Part shown: positions 47,384 through 59,700 of the stretch, piece after piece
Position numbering within the stretch: the first letter of the stretch is position 1
Layout: each line of letters opens with the position of its first letter
Source of the DNA: Petrolisthes cinctipes
Lineage: Eukaryota; Arthropoda; Malacostraca; Decapoda; Porcellanidae
NCBI GenBank assembly: GCA_033782935.1
Contig: JAWQEG010000084.1
Location: forward strand, 806,001-870,000
Length of the DNA stretch: 64,000 nucleotides
Direction of reading: 5' to 3'
Notes under the pieces: generated by a model
Databases searched by the model: none
Told to the model about the DNA's origin: nothing
The model's input: the letters and a program-made list of their open reading frames with translations, nothing else
Program-made: the position numbers and the translations under genes

Positions 47384-50300
47384 ATGCTAAAAATCGATCT
47401 TTTAGGTGCCAAAAAGTCGATATCTCAAATTCAGTCCCAAAACACCCGAAAATTCGATATTTAGGGGTCCCAGAAGCGATCTGTACATGCCTACTCCGTG
47501 TTAGAGTAATTTCAAAATACATGCTCAAAACATACTGAAAATCGATCTTTTAGGTGCACAAAAGTCGATATGTGCATGCATCTTCAGTACATGTTTATAT
47601 CTCAAATTCAGGCTCAAAACACCCGAAAATTCGATATTTTGGGGTCCCAGAAGCGATCTGTACATGCCTACTCCGTGTTAGAGTATTTTCAAAATTCAGG
47701 CCCAAAACATGCTGAAAATCGATATTTTTGGTGCCCTAAATCAATATGTGCATGTATCTTCTGTACCCGTTTATATCTCAAATTCAGGCTCAAAACACCC
47801 GAAAATTCAATATTTTGGGGTCCCAGAAGCAATCTGTACATGCCTACTCAGTGTTAGAGTATTTTCAAAATACAGGCCCAAAACATGCTGAAAATCGATA
47901 TTTTAGATGCCCAAAGTCAATATGTGCATGTATCTTCTGTACCCGTTTATATCTCAAATTCAGGCTCAAAACACCCGAAAATTCAATATTTTGGGGTCCC
48001 AGAAGCAATCTGTACATGCCTACACAGTGCTAGAATATTTACAAAATATAGGCTAAAAACATGCTAAAAATCGACATTTTAGGTGCCAAAAAATCGATAT
48101 CTCAAATTCAGTCCCAAAACACCCGAAAATTCGATATTTAGAGGTCCCAGAAGGTATCTGTACATGCCTACTCCGTGTTAGAGTATTTTCAAAATACAGG
48201 CCAAAAACATACTGAAAATCGATCTTTTAGGTGCCCAAAAGTCGATATGTGCATGCATCTTCTGTACCCGTTTATATCTCAAATTCTGGCCTTAAACACC
48301 CGAAAATTCGATATTTTGGGGTCCCAGAAGCTATCTGTACATGCCTACTCCGTGTTAGAGTATTTTCAAAATTCAGGCCTAAAACATGCTGAAAATCGAT
48401 ATTTTTGGTGCCCAAAGTCAATATGTGCATGTATCTTCTGTACCCGTTTATATCTCAAATTCAGGCTCAAAACACCCGAAAATTCAATATTTTGGGGTCC
48501 CAGAAGCAATCTGTACATGCCTACACAGTGCTAGAATATTTTCAAAATATAGGCTAAAAACATGCTGAAAATCGATATTTTAGGTGCCAAAAAATCGATA
48601 TCTCAAATTCAGTCCCAAAACACCCGAAAATTCGATATTTAGAGGTCCCAGAAGGCATCTGTACATGCCTACTCCGTGTTAGAGTATTTTCAAAATACAG
48701 GCCAAAAACATACTGAAAATCGATCTTTTAGTTGCCCAAAAGTCGATATGAGCATGCATCTTCTGTACCCGTTTATATCTCAAATTCTGGCCCTAAACAC
48801 CCGAAAATTCGATATTTTGGGGTCCCAGAAGCGATCTGTACATGCCTACTCCGTGTTAGAGTATTTTCAAAATTCAGGCCCAAAACATGCTGAAAATCGA
48901 TATTTTTGGTGCCCAAAGTCAATATGTGCATGTATCTTCTGTACCCGTTTATATCTCAAATTCAGGCTCAAAACACCCGAAAATTCAATATTTTGGGGTC
49001 CCAGAAGCAATCTGTACATGCCTACACAGTGCTAGAATATTTTCAAAATATAGGCTAAAAACATGCTAAAAATCGACTTTTTAGGTGCCAAAAAATCGAT
49101 ATCTCAAATTCAGTCCCAAAACAAACGAAAATTCGATATTTAGAGGTCCCATAAGGTATTTGTACATGCCTACTCCGTGTTAGAGTATTTTCAAAATACA
49201 GGCCAAAAACATACTGAAAATCGATCTTTTAGGTGCCCAAAAGTCGATATGTGCATGCATCTTCTGTACCCGTTTATATCTCAAATTCTGGCCCTAAACA
49301 CCCGAAAATTCGATATTTTGGGGTCCCAGAAGCGATCTGTACATGCCTACTCCGTGTTAGAGTATTTTCAAAATTCAGGCCCAAAACATGCTGAAAATCG
49401 ATATTTTTGGTGCCCAAAGTCAATATGTGCATGTATCTTCTGTACCCGTTTATATCTCAAATTCAGGTTCAAAACACCCGAAACTTCAATATTTTGGGGT
49501 CCTAGAAGCAATCTGTACAGTGCTAGAATATTTTCAAAATATAGGCTAAAAACATGCTAAAAATCGATCTTTTATGTGCCAAAAAGTCGATATCTCAAAT
49601 TCAGTCCCAAAACACCCGAAAATTCGATATTTAGGGGTCCCAGAAGCGATCAGTACATGCTTACTCCGTGTTAGAGTATTTTCAAAATACATGCTCAAAA
49701 CATACTGAAAATCGATCTTTTAGGTGCACAATAGTCGATTTGTGCATGCATCTTCAGTACCCGTTTATATCTCAAATTCAGGCTCAAAAACACCCGAAAA
49801 TTCAATATTTTGGGGTCCCAGAAGCAATCTGTACATGCCTACTCAGTGTTAGAGTATTTTCAAAATACAGGCCCAAAACATGCTGAAAATCGATATTTTA
49901 GATGCCCAAAGTCAATATGTGCATGTATCTCCTGTACCCGTTTATATCTCAAATTCAGGCTCAAAACACCCGAAAATTCAATATTTTGGGGTCCCAGAAG
50001 CAATCTGTACATGCCTACACAGTGCTAGAATATTTTCAAAATATAGGCTAAAAACATGCTGAAAATCGACATTTTAGGTGCCAAAAAATCGATATCTCAA
50101 ATTCAGTCCCAAAACACCCGAAAATTCGATATTTAGAGGTCCCAGAAGGTATCTGTACATGCCTACTCCGTGTTAGAGTATTTTCAAAATACAAGACAAA
50201 AACATACTGAAAATCGATCTTTTAGGTGCCCAAAAGTCGATATGTGCATGCATCTTCTGTACCCGTTTATATCTCAAATTCTGGCCCTAAACACCCGAAA

Positions 50301-52226
50301 ATTCGATATTTTGGGGTCCCAGAAGCGATCTGTACATGCCTACTCCGTGTTAGAGTATTTTCAAAATTCAGGCCCAAAACATGCTGAAAATCGATATTTT
50401 TGGTGCCCAAAGTCAATATGTGCATGTATCTTCTGTACCCGTTTATATCTCAAATTCAGGCTCAAAACACCCGAAAATTCAATATTTTGGGGTCCCAGAA
50501 GCAATCTGTACATGCCTACTCAGTGCTAGAATATTTTCAAAATATAGGCTAAAATCATGCTAAAAATCGATCTTTTAGGTGCCAAAAAGTCGATATCTCA
50601 AATTCAGTCCCAAAACACCCGAAAATTCGATATTTAGGGGTCCCAGAAGCGATCTGTACATGCCTACTCCGTGTTAGAGTATTTTCAAAATACATGCTCA
50701 AAACATACTGAAAATCGATCTTTTAGGTGCACAAAAGTCGATATGTGCATGCATCTTCACTACCCGTTTATATCTCAAATTCAGGCTCAAAACACCCGAA
50801 AATTCAATATTTTGGGGTCCCAGAAGCAATCTGTACATGCCTACTCAGTGTTAGAGTATTTTCAAAATACAGGCCAAAAACATACTGAAAATCGATCTTT
50901 TAGTTGCCCAAAAGTCGATATGTGCATGCATCTTCTGTACCCGTTTATATCTCAAATTCTGGCCCTAAACACCCGAAAATTCGATATTTTGGGGTCACAG
51001 AAGCGATCTGTACATGCCTACTCCGTGTTAGAGTATTTTCAAAATTCAGGCCCAAAACATGCTGAAAATCGATATTTTTGGTGCCCAAAGTTAATATGTG
51101 CATGTATCTTCTGTACCCGTTTATATCTCAAATTCAGGCTCAAAACACCCGAAAATTCAATATTTTGGGGTCCCAGAAGCAATCTGTATAGTGCTAGAAT
51201 ATTTTCAAAGTATAGGCTAAAAACATGCTAAAAATCGATCTTTTAGGTGCCAAAAAGTCGATATCTCAAATTCAGTACCAAAACACCCGAAAATTCGATA
51301 TTTAGGGGTCCCAGAAGCGATCTGTACATGCCTACTCCGTGTTAGAGTATTTTCAAAATACATGCTCAAAACATACTGAAAATCGATCTTTTAGGTGCAC
51401 AAAAGTCGATATGTGCATGCATCTTCAGTACCCGTTTATATCTCAAATTCAGGCTCAAAACACCCGAAAATTCGTTATTTTGGGGTCCCAGAAGCGATCT
51501 GTACATGCCTACTCCGTGTTAGAGTATTTTCAAAATTCAGGCCCAAAACATGCTGAAAATCGATATTTTTGGTGCCCAAAGTCAATATGTGCATGTATCT
51601 TCTGTACCCGTTTATATCTCAAATTCAGGCTCAAAACACCCGAAAATTCAATATTTTGGGGTCCCAGAAGCAATCTGTACATGCCTACTCAGTGTTAGAG
51701 TATTTTCAAAATACAGGCCCAAAACATGCTGAAAATCGATATTTTAGATGCCCAAAGTCAATATGTGCATGTATCTTCTGTACCCGTTTATATCTCAAAT
51801 TCAGGCTCAAAACACCCGAAAATTCAATATTTTGGGGTCCCAGAAGCAATCTGTACATGCCTACACAGTGCTAGAATATTTTCAAAATATAGGCTAAAAA
51901 CATGCTGAAAATCGACATTTTAGGTGCCAAAAAATCGATATCTCAAATTCAGTCCCAAAACACCCGAAAATTCGATATTTAGAGGTCCCAGAAGGTATCT
52001 GTACATGCCTACTCCGTGTTAGAGTATTTTCAAAATACAAGACAAAAACATACTGAAAATCGATCTTTTAGGTGCCCAAAAGTCGATATGTGCATGCATC
52101 TTCTGTACCCGTTTATATCTCAAATTCTGGCCCTAAACACCCGAAAATTCGATATTTTGGGGTCCCAGAAGCGATCTGTACATGCCTACTCCGTGTTAGA
52201 GTATTTTCAAAATTCAGGCCCAAAAC
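47384..52226 (+). repeat. Block 12: right copy of the large segment, continued
   Basis: Monomer starts: S2 47384, B2 47532, A1 47709, A2 47885, S1 48061, B1 48209, A1 48386, S1 48562, B1 48710, A1 48887, S1 49063, B1 49211, A1d 49388, S2 49554, B2 49702 (178 bp), A2 49880, S1 50056, B1 50204, A1 50381, S2 50557, B2 50705, B1 50882, A1d 51059, S2 51225, B2 51373, A1 51550, A2 51726, S1 51902, B1 52050. It parallels 28432 onward at offset 18952. Markers used are GTATAGTGCTAG, TCAGTACCAAAAC and TTCGTTATTTT. The B2 at 47532 has ATG in place of CCC within its CENP-B-like motif (near 47590). Confidence 0.87.
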
Positions 52227-52374
52227 ATGCTGAAAATCGATATTTTTGGTGCCAAAAAGTCGATATCTCAAATTCAGTCCCAAAACACCCGAAAATTCGA
52301 TATTTAGGGGTCCCAGAAGCGATCTGTACATGCCTACTCCGTGTTAGAGTATTTTCAAAATACATGCTCAAAAC
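52227..52374 (+). repeat. Hybrid monomer A1/S2 at a duplication seam
   Basis: It begins GAAAATCGATATTTTTGGTGCC, as A1 (read as adjoining motifs), and then continues AAAAAGTCGATATC, as S2, at 148 bp. The following monomers repeat those 1670 bp upstream. The exchange must lie in the short shared GGTGCC stretch, so it is the likely breakpoint of the 1670 bp duplication. Confidence 0.88.
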
Positions 52375-54888
52375 ATACTGAAAATCGATCTTTTAGGTGC
52401 ACAAAAGTCGATATGTGCATGCATCTTCAGTACCCGTTTATATCTCAAATTCAGGCTCAAAACACCCGAAAATTCAATATTTTGGGGTCCCAGAAGCAAT
52501 CTGTACATGCCTACTCAGTGTTAGAGTATTTTCAAAATACAGGCCAAAAACATACTGAAAATCGATCTTTTAGTTGCCCAAAAGTCGATATGTGCATGCA
52601 TCTTCTGTACCCGTTTATATCTCAAATTCTGGCCCTAAACACCCGAAAATTCGATATTTTGGAGTCCCAGAAGCGATCTGTACATGCCTACTCCGTGTTA
52701 GAGTATTTTCAAAATTCAGGCCCAAAACATGCTGAAAATCGATATTTTTGGTGCCCAAAGTTCATATGTGCATGTATCTTCTGTACCCGTTTATATCTCA
52801 AATTCAGGCTCAAAACACCCGAAAATTCAATATTTTGGGGTCCCAGAAGCAATCTGTATAGTGCTAGAATATTTTCAAAGTATAGGCTAAAAACATGCTA
52901 AAAATCGATCTTTTAGGTGCCAAAAAGTCGATATCTCAAATTCAGTACCAAAACACCCGAAAATTCGATATTTAGGGGTCCCAGAAGCGATCTGTACATG
53001 CCTACTCCGTGTTAGAGTATTTTCAAAATACATGCTCAAAACATACTGAAAATCGATCTTTTAGGTGCACAAAAGTCGATATGTGCATGCATCTTCAGTA
53101 CCCGTTTATATCACAAATTCAGGCTCAAAACACCCGAAAATTCGTTATTTTGGGGTCCCAGAAGCGATCTGTACATGCCTACTCCGTGTTAGAGTATTTT
53201 CAAAATTCAGGCCCAAAACATGCTGAAAATCGATATTTTTGGTGCCCAAAGTCAATATGTGCATGTATCTTCTGTACCCGTTTATATCTCAAATTCTGGC
53301 TCAAAACACCCGAAAATTCAATATTTTGGGGTCCCAGAAGCAATCTGTACATGCCTACTCAGTGTTAGAGTATTTTCAAAATACAGGCCCAAAACATGCT
53401 GAAAATCGATATTTTAGATGCCCAAAGTCAATATGTGCATGTATCTTCTGTACCCGTTTATATCTCAAATTCAGGCTCAAAACACCCGAAAATTCAATAT
53501 TTTGGGGTCCCAGAAGCAATCTGTACATGCCTACACAGTGCTAGAATATTTTCAAAATATAGGCTAAAAACATGCTGAAAATCGACATTTTAGGTGCCAA
53601 AAAATCGATATCTCAAATTCAGTCCCAAAACACCCGAAAATTCGATATTTAGAGGTCCCAGAAGGTATCTGTACATGCCTACTCCGTGTTAGAGTATTTT
53701 CAAAATACAGGCCAAAAACATACTGAAAATCGATCTTTTAGGTGCCCAAAAGTCGATATGTGCATGCATCTTCTGTACCCGTTTATATCTCAAATTCTGG
53801 CCCTAAACACCCGAAAATTCGATATTTTGGGGTCCCAGAAGCGATCTGTACATGCCTACTCCGTGTTAGAGTATTTTCAAAATTCAGGCCCAAAACATGC
53901 TGAAAATCGATATTTTTGGTGCCCAAAGTCAATATGTGCATGTATCTTCTGTACCCGTTTATATCTCAAATTCAGGCTCAAAACACCAGAAAATTCAATA
54001 TTTTGGGGTCCCAGAATCAATCTGTACAGTGCTAGAATATTTTCAAAATATAGGCTAAAAACATGCTAAAAATCGATCTTTTAGGTGCCAAAAAGTCGAT
54101 ATCTCAAATTCAGTCCCAAAACACCCGAAAATTCGATATTTAGGGGTCCCAGAAGCGATCTGTACATGCCTACTCCGTGTTAGAGTATTTTCAAAATACA
54201 TGCTCAAAACATACTGAAAATCGATCTTTTAGGTGCACAAAAGTCGATATGTGCATGCATCTTCAGTACCCGTTTATATCTCAAATTCAGGCTCAAAACA
54301 CCCGAAAATTCAATATTTTGGGGTCCCAGAAGCAATCTGTACATGCCTACTCAGTGTTAGAGTATTTTCAAAATACAGGCCCAAAACATGCTGAAAATCG
54401 ATATTTTAGATGCCCAAAGTCAATATGTGCAAGTATCTTCTGTACCCGTTTATATCTCAAATTCAGGCTCAAAACACCCGAAAATTCAATATTTTGGTGT
54501 CCCAGAAGCAATCTGTACATGCCTACACAGTGCTAGAAAATTTTCATAATATAGGCTAAAAACATGCTAAAAATCGACATTTTAGGTGCCAAAAAATCGA
54601 TATCTCAAATTCAGTCCCAAAACACCCGAAAATTCGATATTTAGAGGTCCCAGAAGGTATTTGTACATGCCTACTCCGTGTTAGAGTATTTTCAAAATAC
54701 AGGCCAAAAACATACTGAAAATCGATCTTTTAGGTGCCCAAAAGTCGATATGTGCATGCATCTTCTGTACCCGTTTATATCTCAAATTCTGGCCCTAAAC
54801 ACCCGAAAATTCGATATTTTGGGGTCCCAGAAGCGATCTGTACATGCCTACTCCGTGTTAGAGTATTTTCAAAATTCAGGCCCAAAAC
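52227..54888 (+). repeat. Block 13: 1670 bp duplicate and return to the 32-34 kb pattern
   Basis: Monomer starts: A1/S2 hybrid 52227, B2 52375, B1 52552, A1d 52729, S2 52895, B2 53043, A1 53220, A2 53396, S1 53572, B1 53720, A1d 53897, S2 54063, B2 54211, A2 54388, S1 54564, B1 54712. The hybrid at 52227 starts as A1 (TTTTTGGTGCC) and continues as S2 across the deletion junction; it is the seam of a 1670 bp tandem duplication (50705 repeated at 52375, 51373 at 53043, 51902 at 53572). A1d 53897 shares CACCAGAAAATTC and CAGAATCAATC with 31930 and 61050. Confidence 0.87.
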
Positions 54889-56716
54889 ATGCTGAAAATC
54901 GATATTTTTGGTGCCCAAAGTCAATATGTGCATGTATCTTCTGTACCCGTTTATATCTCAATTTCAGGTTCAAAACACCCGAAAATTCAATATTTTGGGG
55001 TCCCAGAAGCGATCTGTACATGCTTACTCCGTGTTAGAGTATTTTCAAAATACATGCTCAAAACATACTGAAAATCGATCTTTTAGGTGCACAAAAGTCG
55101 ATATGTGCATGCATCTTCAGTACCCGTTTATATCTCAAATTCAGGCTCAAAACACCCGAAAATTCAATATTTTGGGGTCCCAGAAGCAATCTGTACATGC
55201 CTACACAGTGCTAGAATATTTTCAAAATATAGGCTAAAAACATGCTAAAAATCGACATTTTAGGTGGCAATAAATCGATATCTCAAATTCAGTCCCAAAA
55301 CACCCGAAAATTCGATATTTAGAGGTCCCAGAAGGTATCTGTACATGCCTACTCCGTGTTAGAGTATTTTTAAAATACAGGCCAAAAACATACTGAAAAT
55401 CGATCTTTTAGGTGCCCAAAAGTCGATATCTGCATGCATCTTCAGTACCCGTTTATATCTCAAATTCTGGCCCTAAACACCCGAAAATTCAATATTTTGG
55501 GGTCCCAGAAGCAATCTGTACATGCCTACTCAGTGCTAGAATATTTTCAAAATATAGGCTAAAAACATGCTAAAAATCGATCTTTTAGGTGCCAAAAAGT
55601 CGATATCTAAAATTCAGTCCCAAAACACCCGAAAATTCGATATTTAGGGGTCCCAGAAGCGATCTGTACATGCCTACTCCGTGTTATAGTATTTTCAAAA
55701 TACATGCTCAAAACATACTGAAAATCGATCTTTTAGGTGCACAAAAGTCGATATGTGCATGCATCTTCAGTACCCGTTTATATCTCAAATTCAGGCTCAA
55801 AACACCCGAAAATTCAATATTTTGGGGTCCCAGAAGCAATCTGTACATGCCTACTCAGTGTTAGAGTATTTTCAAAATACAGGCCCAAAACATGCTGAAA
55901 ATTGATATTTTAGATGCCCAAAGTCAATATGTGCATGTATCTTCTGTACCCGTTTATATCTCAAATTCAGGCTCAAAACACCCGAAAATTCAATATTTTG
56001 GGGTCCCAGAAGCAATCTGTACATGCCTACACAGTGCTAGAATATTTTCAAAATATAGGCTAAAAACATGCTAAAAATCGACATTTTAGGTGGCAATAAA
56101 TCGATATCTCAAATTCAGTCCCAAAACACCCGAAAATTCGATATTTAGAGGTCCCAGAAGGTATCTGTACATGCCTACTCCGTGTTAGAGTATTTTTAAA
56201 ATACAGGCCAAAAACATACTGAAAATCGATCTTTTAGGTGCCCAAAAGTCGATATCTGCATGCATCTTCAGTACCCGTTTATATCTCAAATTCTGGCCCT
56301 AAACACCCGAAAATTCGATATTTTGGGGTCCCAGAAGCGATCTGTACATGCCTACTCCGTGTTAGAGTATTTTCAAAATTCAGGCCCAAAACATGCTGAA
56401 AATCGATATTTTTGGTGCCCAAAGTTAATATGTGCATGTATCTTCTGTACCCGTTTATATCTCAAATTCAGGCTCAAAACACCCGAAAATTCAATATTTT
56501 GGGGTCCCAGAAGCAATCTGTACATGCCTACACAGTGCTAGAATATTTTCAAAATATAGGCTAAATACATGCTAAAAATCGACATTTTAGGTGCCAAAAA
56601 ATCGATATCTCAAATTCAGTCCCAAAACACCCGAAAATTCGATATTTAGAGGTCCCAGAAGGTATCTGTACATGCCTACTCCGTGTTAGAGTATTTTCAA
56701 AATACAGGCCAAAAAC
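54889..56716 (+). repeat. Block 14: hybrid-rich stretch with GTGGCAATAAATCG S monomers
   Basis: Monomer starts: A1 54889, B2 55065, S1 55242, B1 55390, S2 55567, B2 55715, A2 55892, S1 56068, B1 56216, A1 56393, S1 56569. The monomer at 54889 begins as A1 but ends like S2/B, so B2 follows it directly. Those at 55065 and 55390 start as B and end as A. The S1 copies at 55242 and 56068 share GTGGCAATAAATCG with the one at 58563, and the B1 copies at 55390 and 56216 share GATATCTGCATGC, so this is a local family unlike the rest of the window. Confidence 0.85.
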
Positions 56717-59700
56717 ATACTGAAAATCGATCTTTTAGGTGCCCAAAAGTCGATATGTGCATGCATCTTCTGTACCCGTTTATATCTCAAATTCAGGCTC
56801 AAAACACCCGAAAATTCAATATTTTGGGGTCCCAGAAGCAATCTGTACAGTGCTAGAATATTTTCAAAGTATAGGCTAAAAACATGCTAAAAATCGATCT
56901 TTTAGGTGCCAAAAAGTCGATATCTCAAATTCAGTCCCAAAACACCCGAAAATTCGATATTTAGGGGTCCCAGAAGCGATCTGTACATGCCTACTCCGTG
57001 TTAGAGTAATTTCAAAATACATGCTCAAAACATACTGAAAATCGATCTTTTAGGTGCACAAAAGTCGATATGTGCATGCATCTTCAGTACCCGTTTATAT
57101 CTCAAATTCAGGCTCAAAACACCCGAAAATTCGATATTTTGGGGTCCCAGAAGCGATCTGTACATGCCTACTCCGTGTTAGAGTATTTTCAAAATTCAGG
57201 CCCAAAACATGCTGAAAATCGATATTTTTGGTGCCCAAAATCAATATGTGCATGTATCTTCTGTACCCGTTTATATCTCAAATTCAGGCTCAAAACACCC
57301 GAAAATTCAATATTTTGGGGTCCCAGAAGCAATCTGTACATGCCTACTCAGTGTTAGAGTATTTTCAAAATACAGGCCCAAAACATGCTGAAAATCGATA
57401 TTTTAGATGCCCAAAGTCAATATGTGCATGTATCTTCTGTACCCGTTTATATCTCAAATTCAGGCTCAAAACACCCGAAAATTCAATATTTTGGGGTCCC
57501 AGAAGCAATCTGTACATGCCTACACAGTGCTAGAATATTTACAAAATATAGGCTAAAAACATGCTAAAAATCGACATTTTAGGTGCCAAAAAATCGATAT
57601 CTCAAATTCAGTCCCAAAACACCCGAAAATTCGATATTTAGAGGTCCCAGAAGGTATCTGTACATGCCTACTCCGTGTTAGAGTATTTTCAAAATACAGG
57701 CCAAAAACATACTGAAAATCGATCTTTTAGGTGCGCAAAAGTCGATATGTGCATGCATCTTCTGTACCCGTTTATATCTCAAATTCTGGCCCTAAACACC
57801 CGAAAATTCGATATTTTGGGGTCCCAGAAGCGATCTGTACATGCCTACTCCGTGTTAGAGTATTTTCAAAATTCAGGCCCAAAACATGCTGAAAATCGAT
57901 ATTTTTGGTGCCCAAAGTCAATATGTGCATGTATCTTCTGTACCCGTTTATATCTCAAATTCAGGCTCAAAACACCCGAAAATTCAATATTTTGGGGTCC
58001 CAGAAGCAATCTGTACATGCCTACTCAGTGCTAGAATATTTTCAAAATATAGGCTAAAAACATGCTAAAAATCGATCTTTTAGGTGCCAAAAAGTCGATA
58101 TCTCAAATTCAGTCCCAAAACACCCGAAAATTCGATATTTAGGGGTCCCAGAAGCGATCTGTACATGCCTACTCCGTGTTAGAGTATTTTCAAAATACAT
58201 GCTCAAAACATACTGAAAATCGATCTTTTAGGTGCACAAAAGTCGATATGTGCATGCATCTTCAGTACCCGTTTATATCTCAAATTCAGGCTCAAAACAC
58301 CCGAAAATTCAATATTTTGGGGTCCCAGAAGCAATCTGTACATGCCTACTCAGTGTTAGAGTATTTTCAAAATACAGGCCCAAAACATGCTGAAAATTGA
58401 TATTTTAGATGCCCAAAGTCAATATGTGCATGTATCTTCTGTACCCGTTTATATCTCAAATTCAGGCTCAAAACACCCGAAAATTCAATATTTTGGGGTC
58501 CCAGAAGCAATCTGTACATGCCTACACAGTGCTAGAATATTTTCAAAATATAGGCTAAAAACATGCTAAAAATCGACATTTTAGGTGGCAATAAATCGAT
58601 ATCTCAAATTCAGTCCCAAAACACCCGAAAATTCGATATTTAGAGGTCCCAGAAGTTATCTGTACATGCCTACTCCGTGTTAGAGTATTTTTAAAATACA
58701 GGCCAAAAACATACTGAAAATCGATCTTTTAGGTGCCCAAAAGTCGATATGTGCATGCATCTTCAGTACCCGTTTATATCTCAAATTCTGGCCCTAAACA
58801 CCCGAAAATTCGATATTTTGGGGTCCCAGAAGCGATCTGTACATGCCTACTCCGTGTTAGAGTATTTTCAAAATTCAGGCCCAAAACATGCTGAAAATCG
58901 ATATTTTTGGTGCCCAAAGTTAATATGTGCATGTATCTTCTGTACCCGTTTATATCTCAAATTCAGGCTCAAAACACCCGAAAATTCAATATTTTGGGGT
59001 CCCAGAAGCAATCTGTACAGTGCTAGAATATTTTCAAAATATAGGCTAAAAACATGCTAAAAATCGATCTTTTATGTGCCAAAAAGTCGATATCTCAAAT
59101 TCAGTCCCAAAACACCCGAAAATTCGATATTTAGGGGTCCCAGAAGCGATCTGTACATGCTTACTCCGTGTTAGAGTATTTTAAAAATACATGCTCAAAA
59201 CATACTGAAAATCGATCTTTTAGGTGCACAATAGTCGATATGTGCATGCATCTTCAGTACCCGTTTATATCTCAAATTCAGGCTCAAAAACACCCGAAAA
59301 TTCAATATTTTGGGGTCCCAGAAGCAATCTGTACATGCCTACTCAGTGTTAGAGTATTTTCAAAATACAGGCCCAAAACATGCTGAAAATCGATATTTTA
59401 GATGCCCAAAGTCAATATGTGCATGTATCTCCTGTACCCGTTTATATCTCAAATTCAGGCTCAAAACACCCGAAAATTCAATATTTTGGGGTCCCAGAAG
59501 CAATCTGTACATGCCTACACAGTGCTAGAATATTTTCAAAATATAGGCTAAAAACATGCTGAAAATCGACATTTTAGGTGCCAAAAAATCGATATCTCAA
59601 ATTCAGTCCCAAAACACCCGAAAATTCGATATTTAGAGGTCCCAGAAGGTATCTGTACATGCCTACTCCGTGTTAGAGTATTTTCAAAATACAAGCCAAA

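Noticed and set aside
50671..51231. Open frames of 60-186 codons recurring every trimer, the longest here and at 38562-39122, 8703-9239, 14714-15250, 35373-35909 and 37884-38420
   Set aside because: They begin at GTG or internal ATG in repeat sequence, two frames overlap over most of the same bases, their ends move with every indel, and they are longest simply where 177 bp monomers (a multiple of three) adjoin. Translations show no domain and only repeat the monomer. Not genes.
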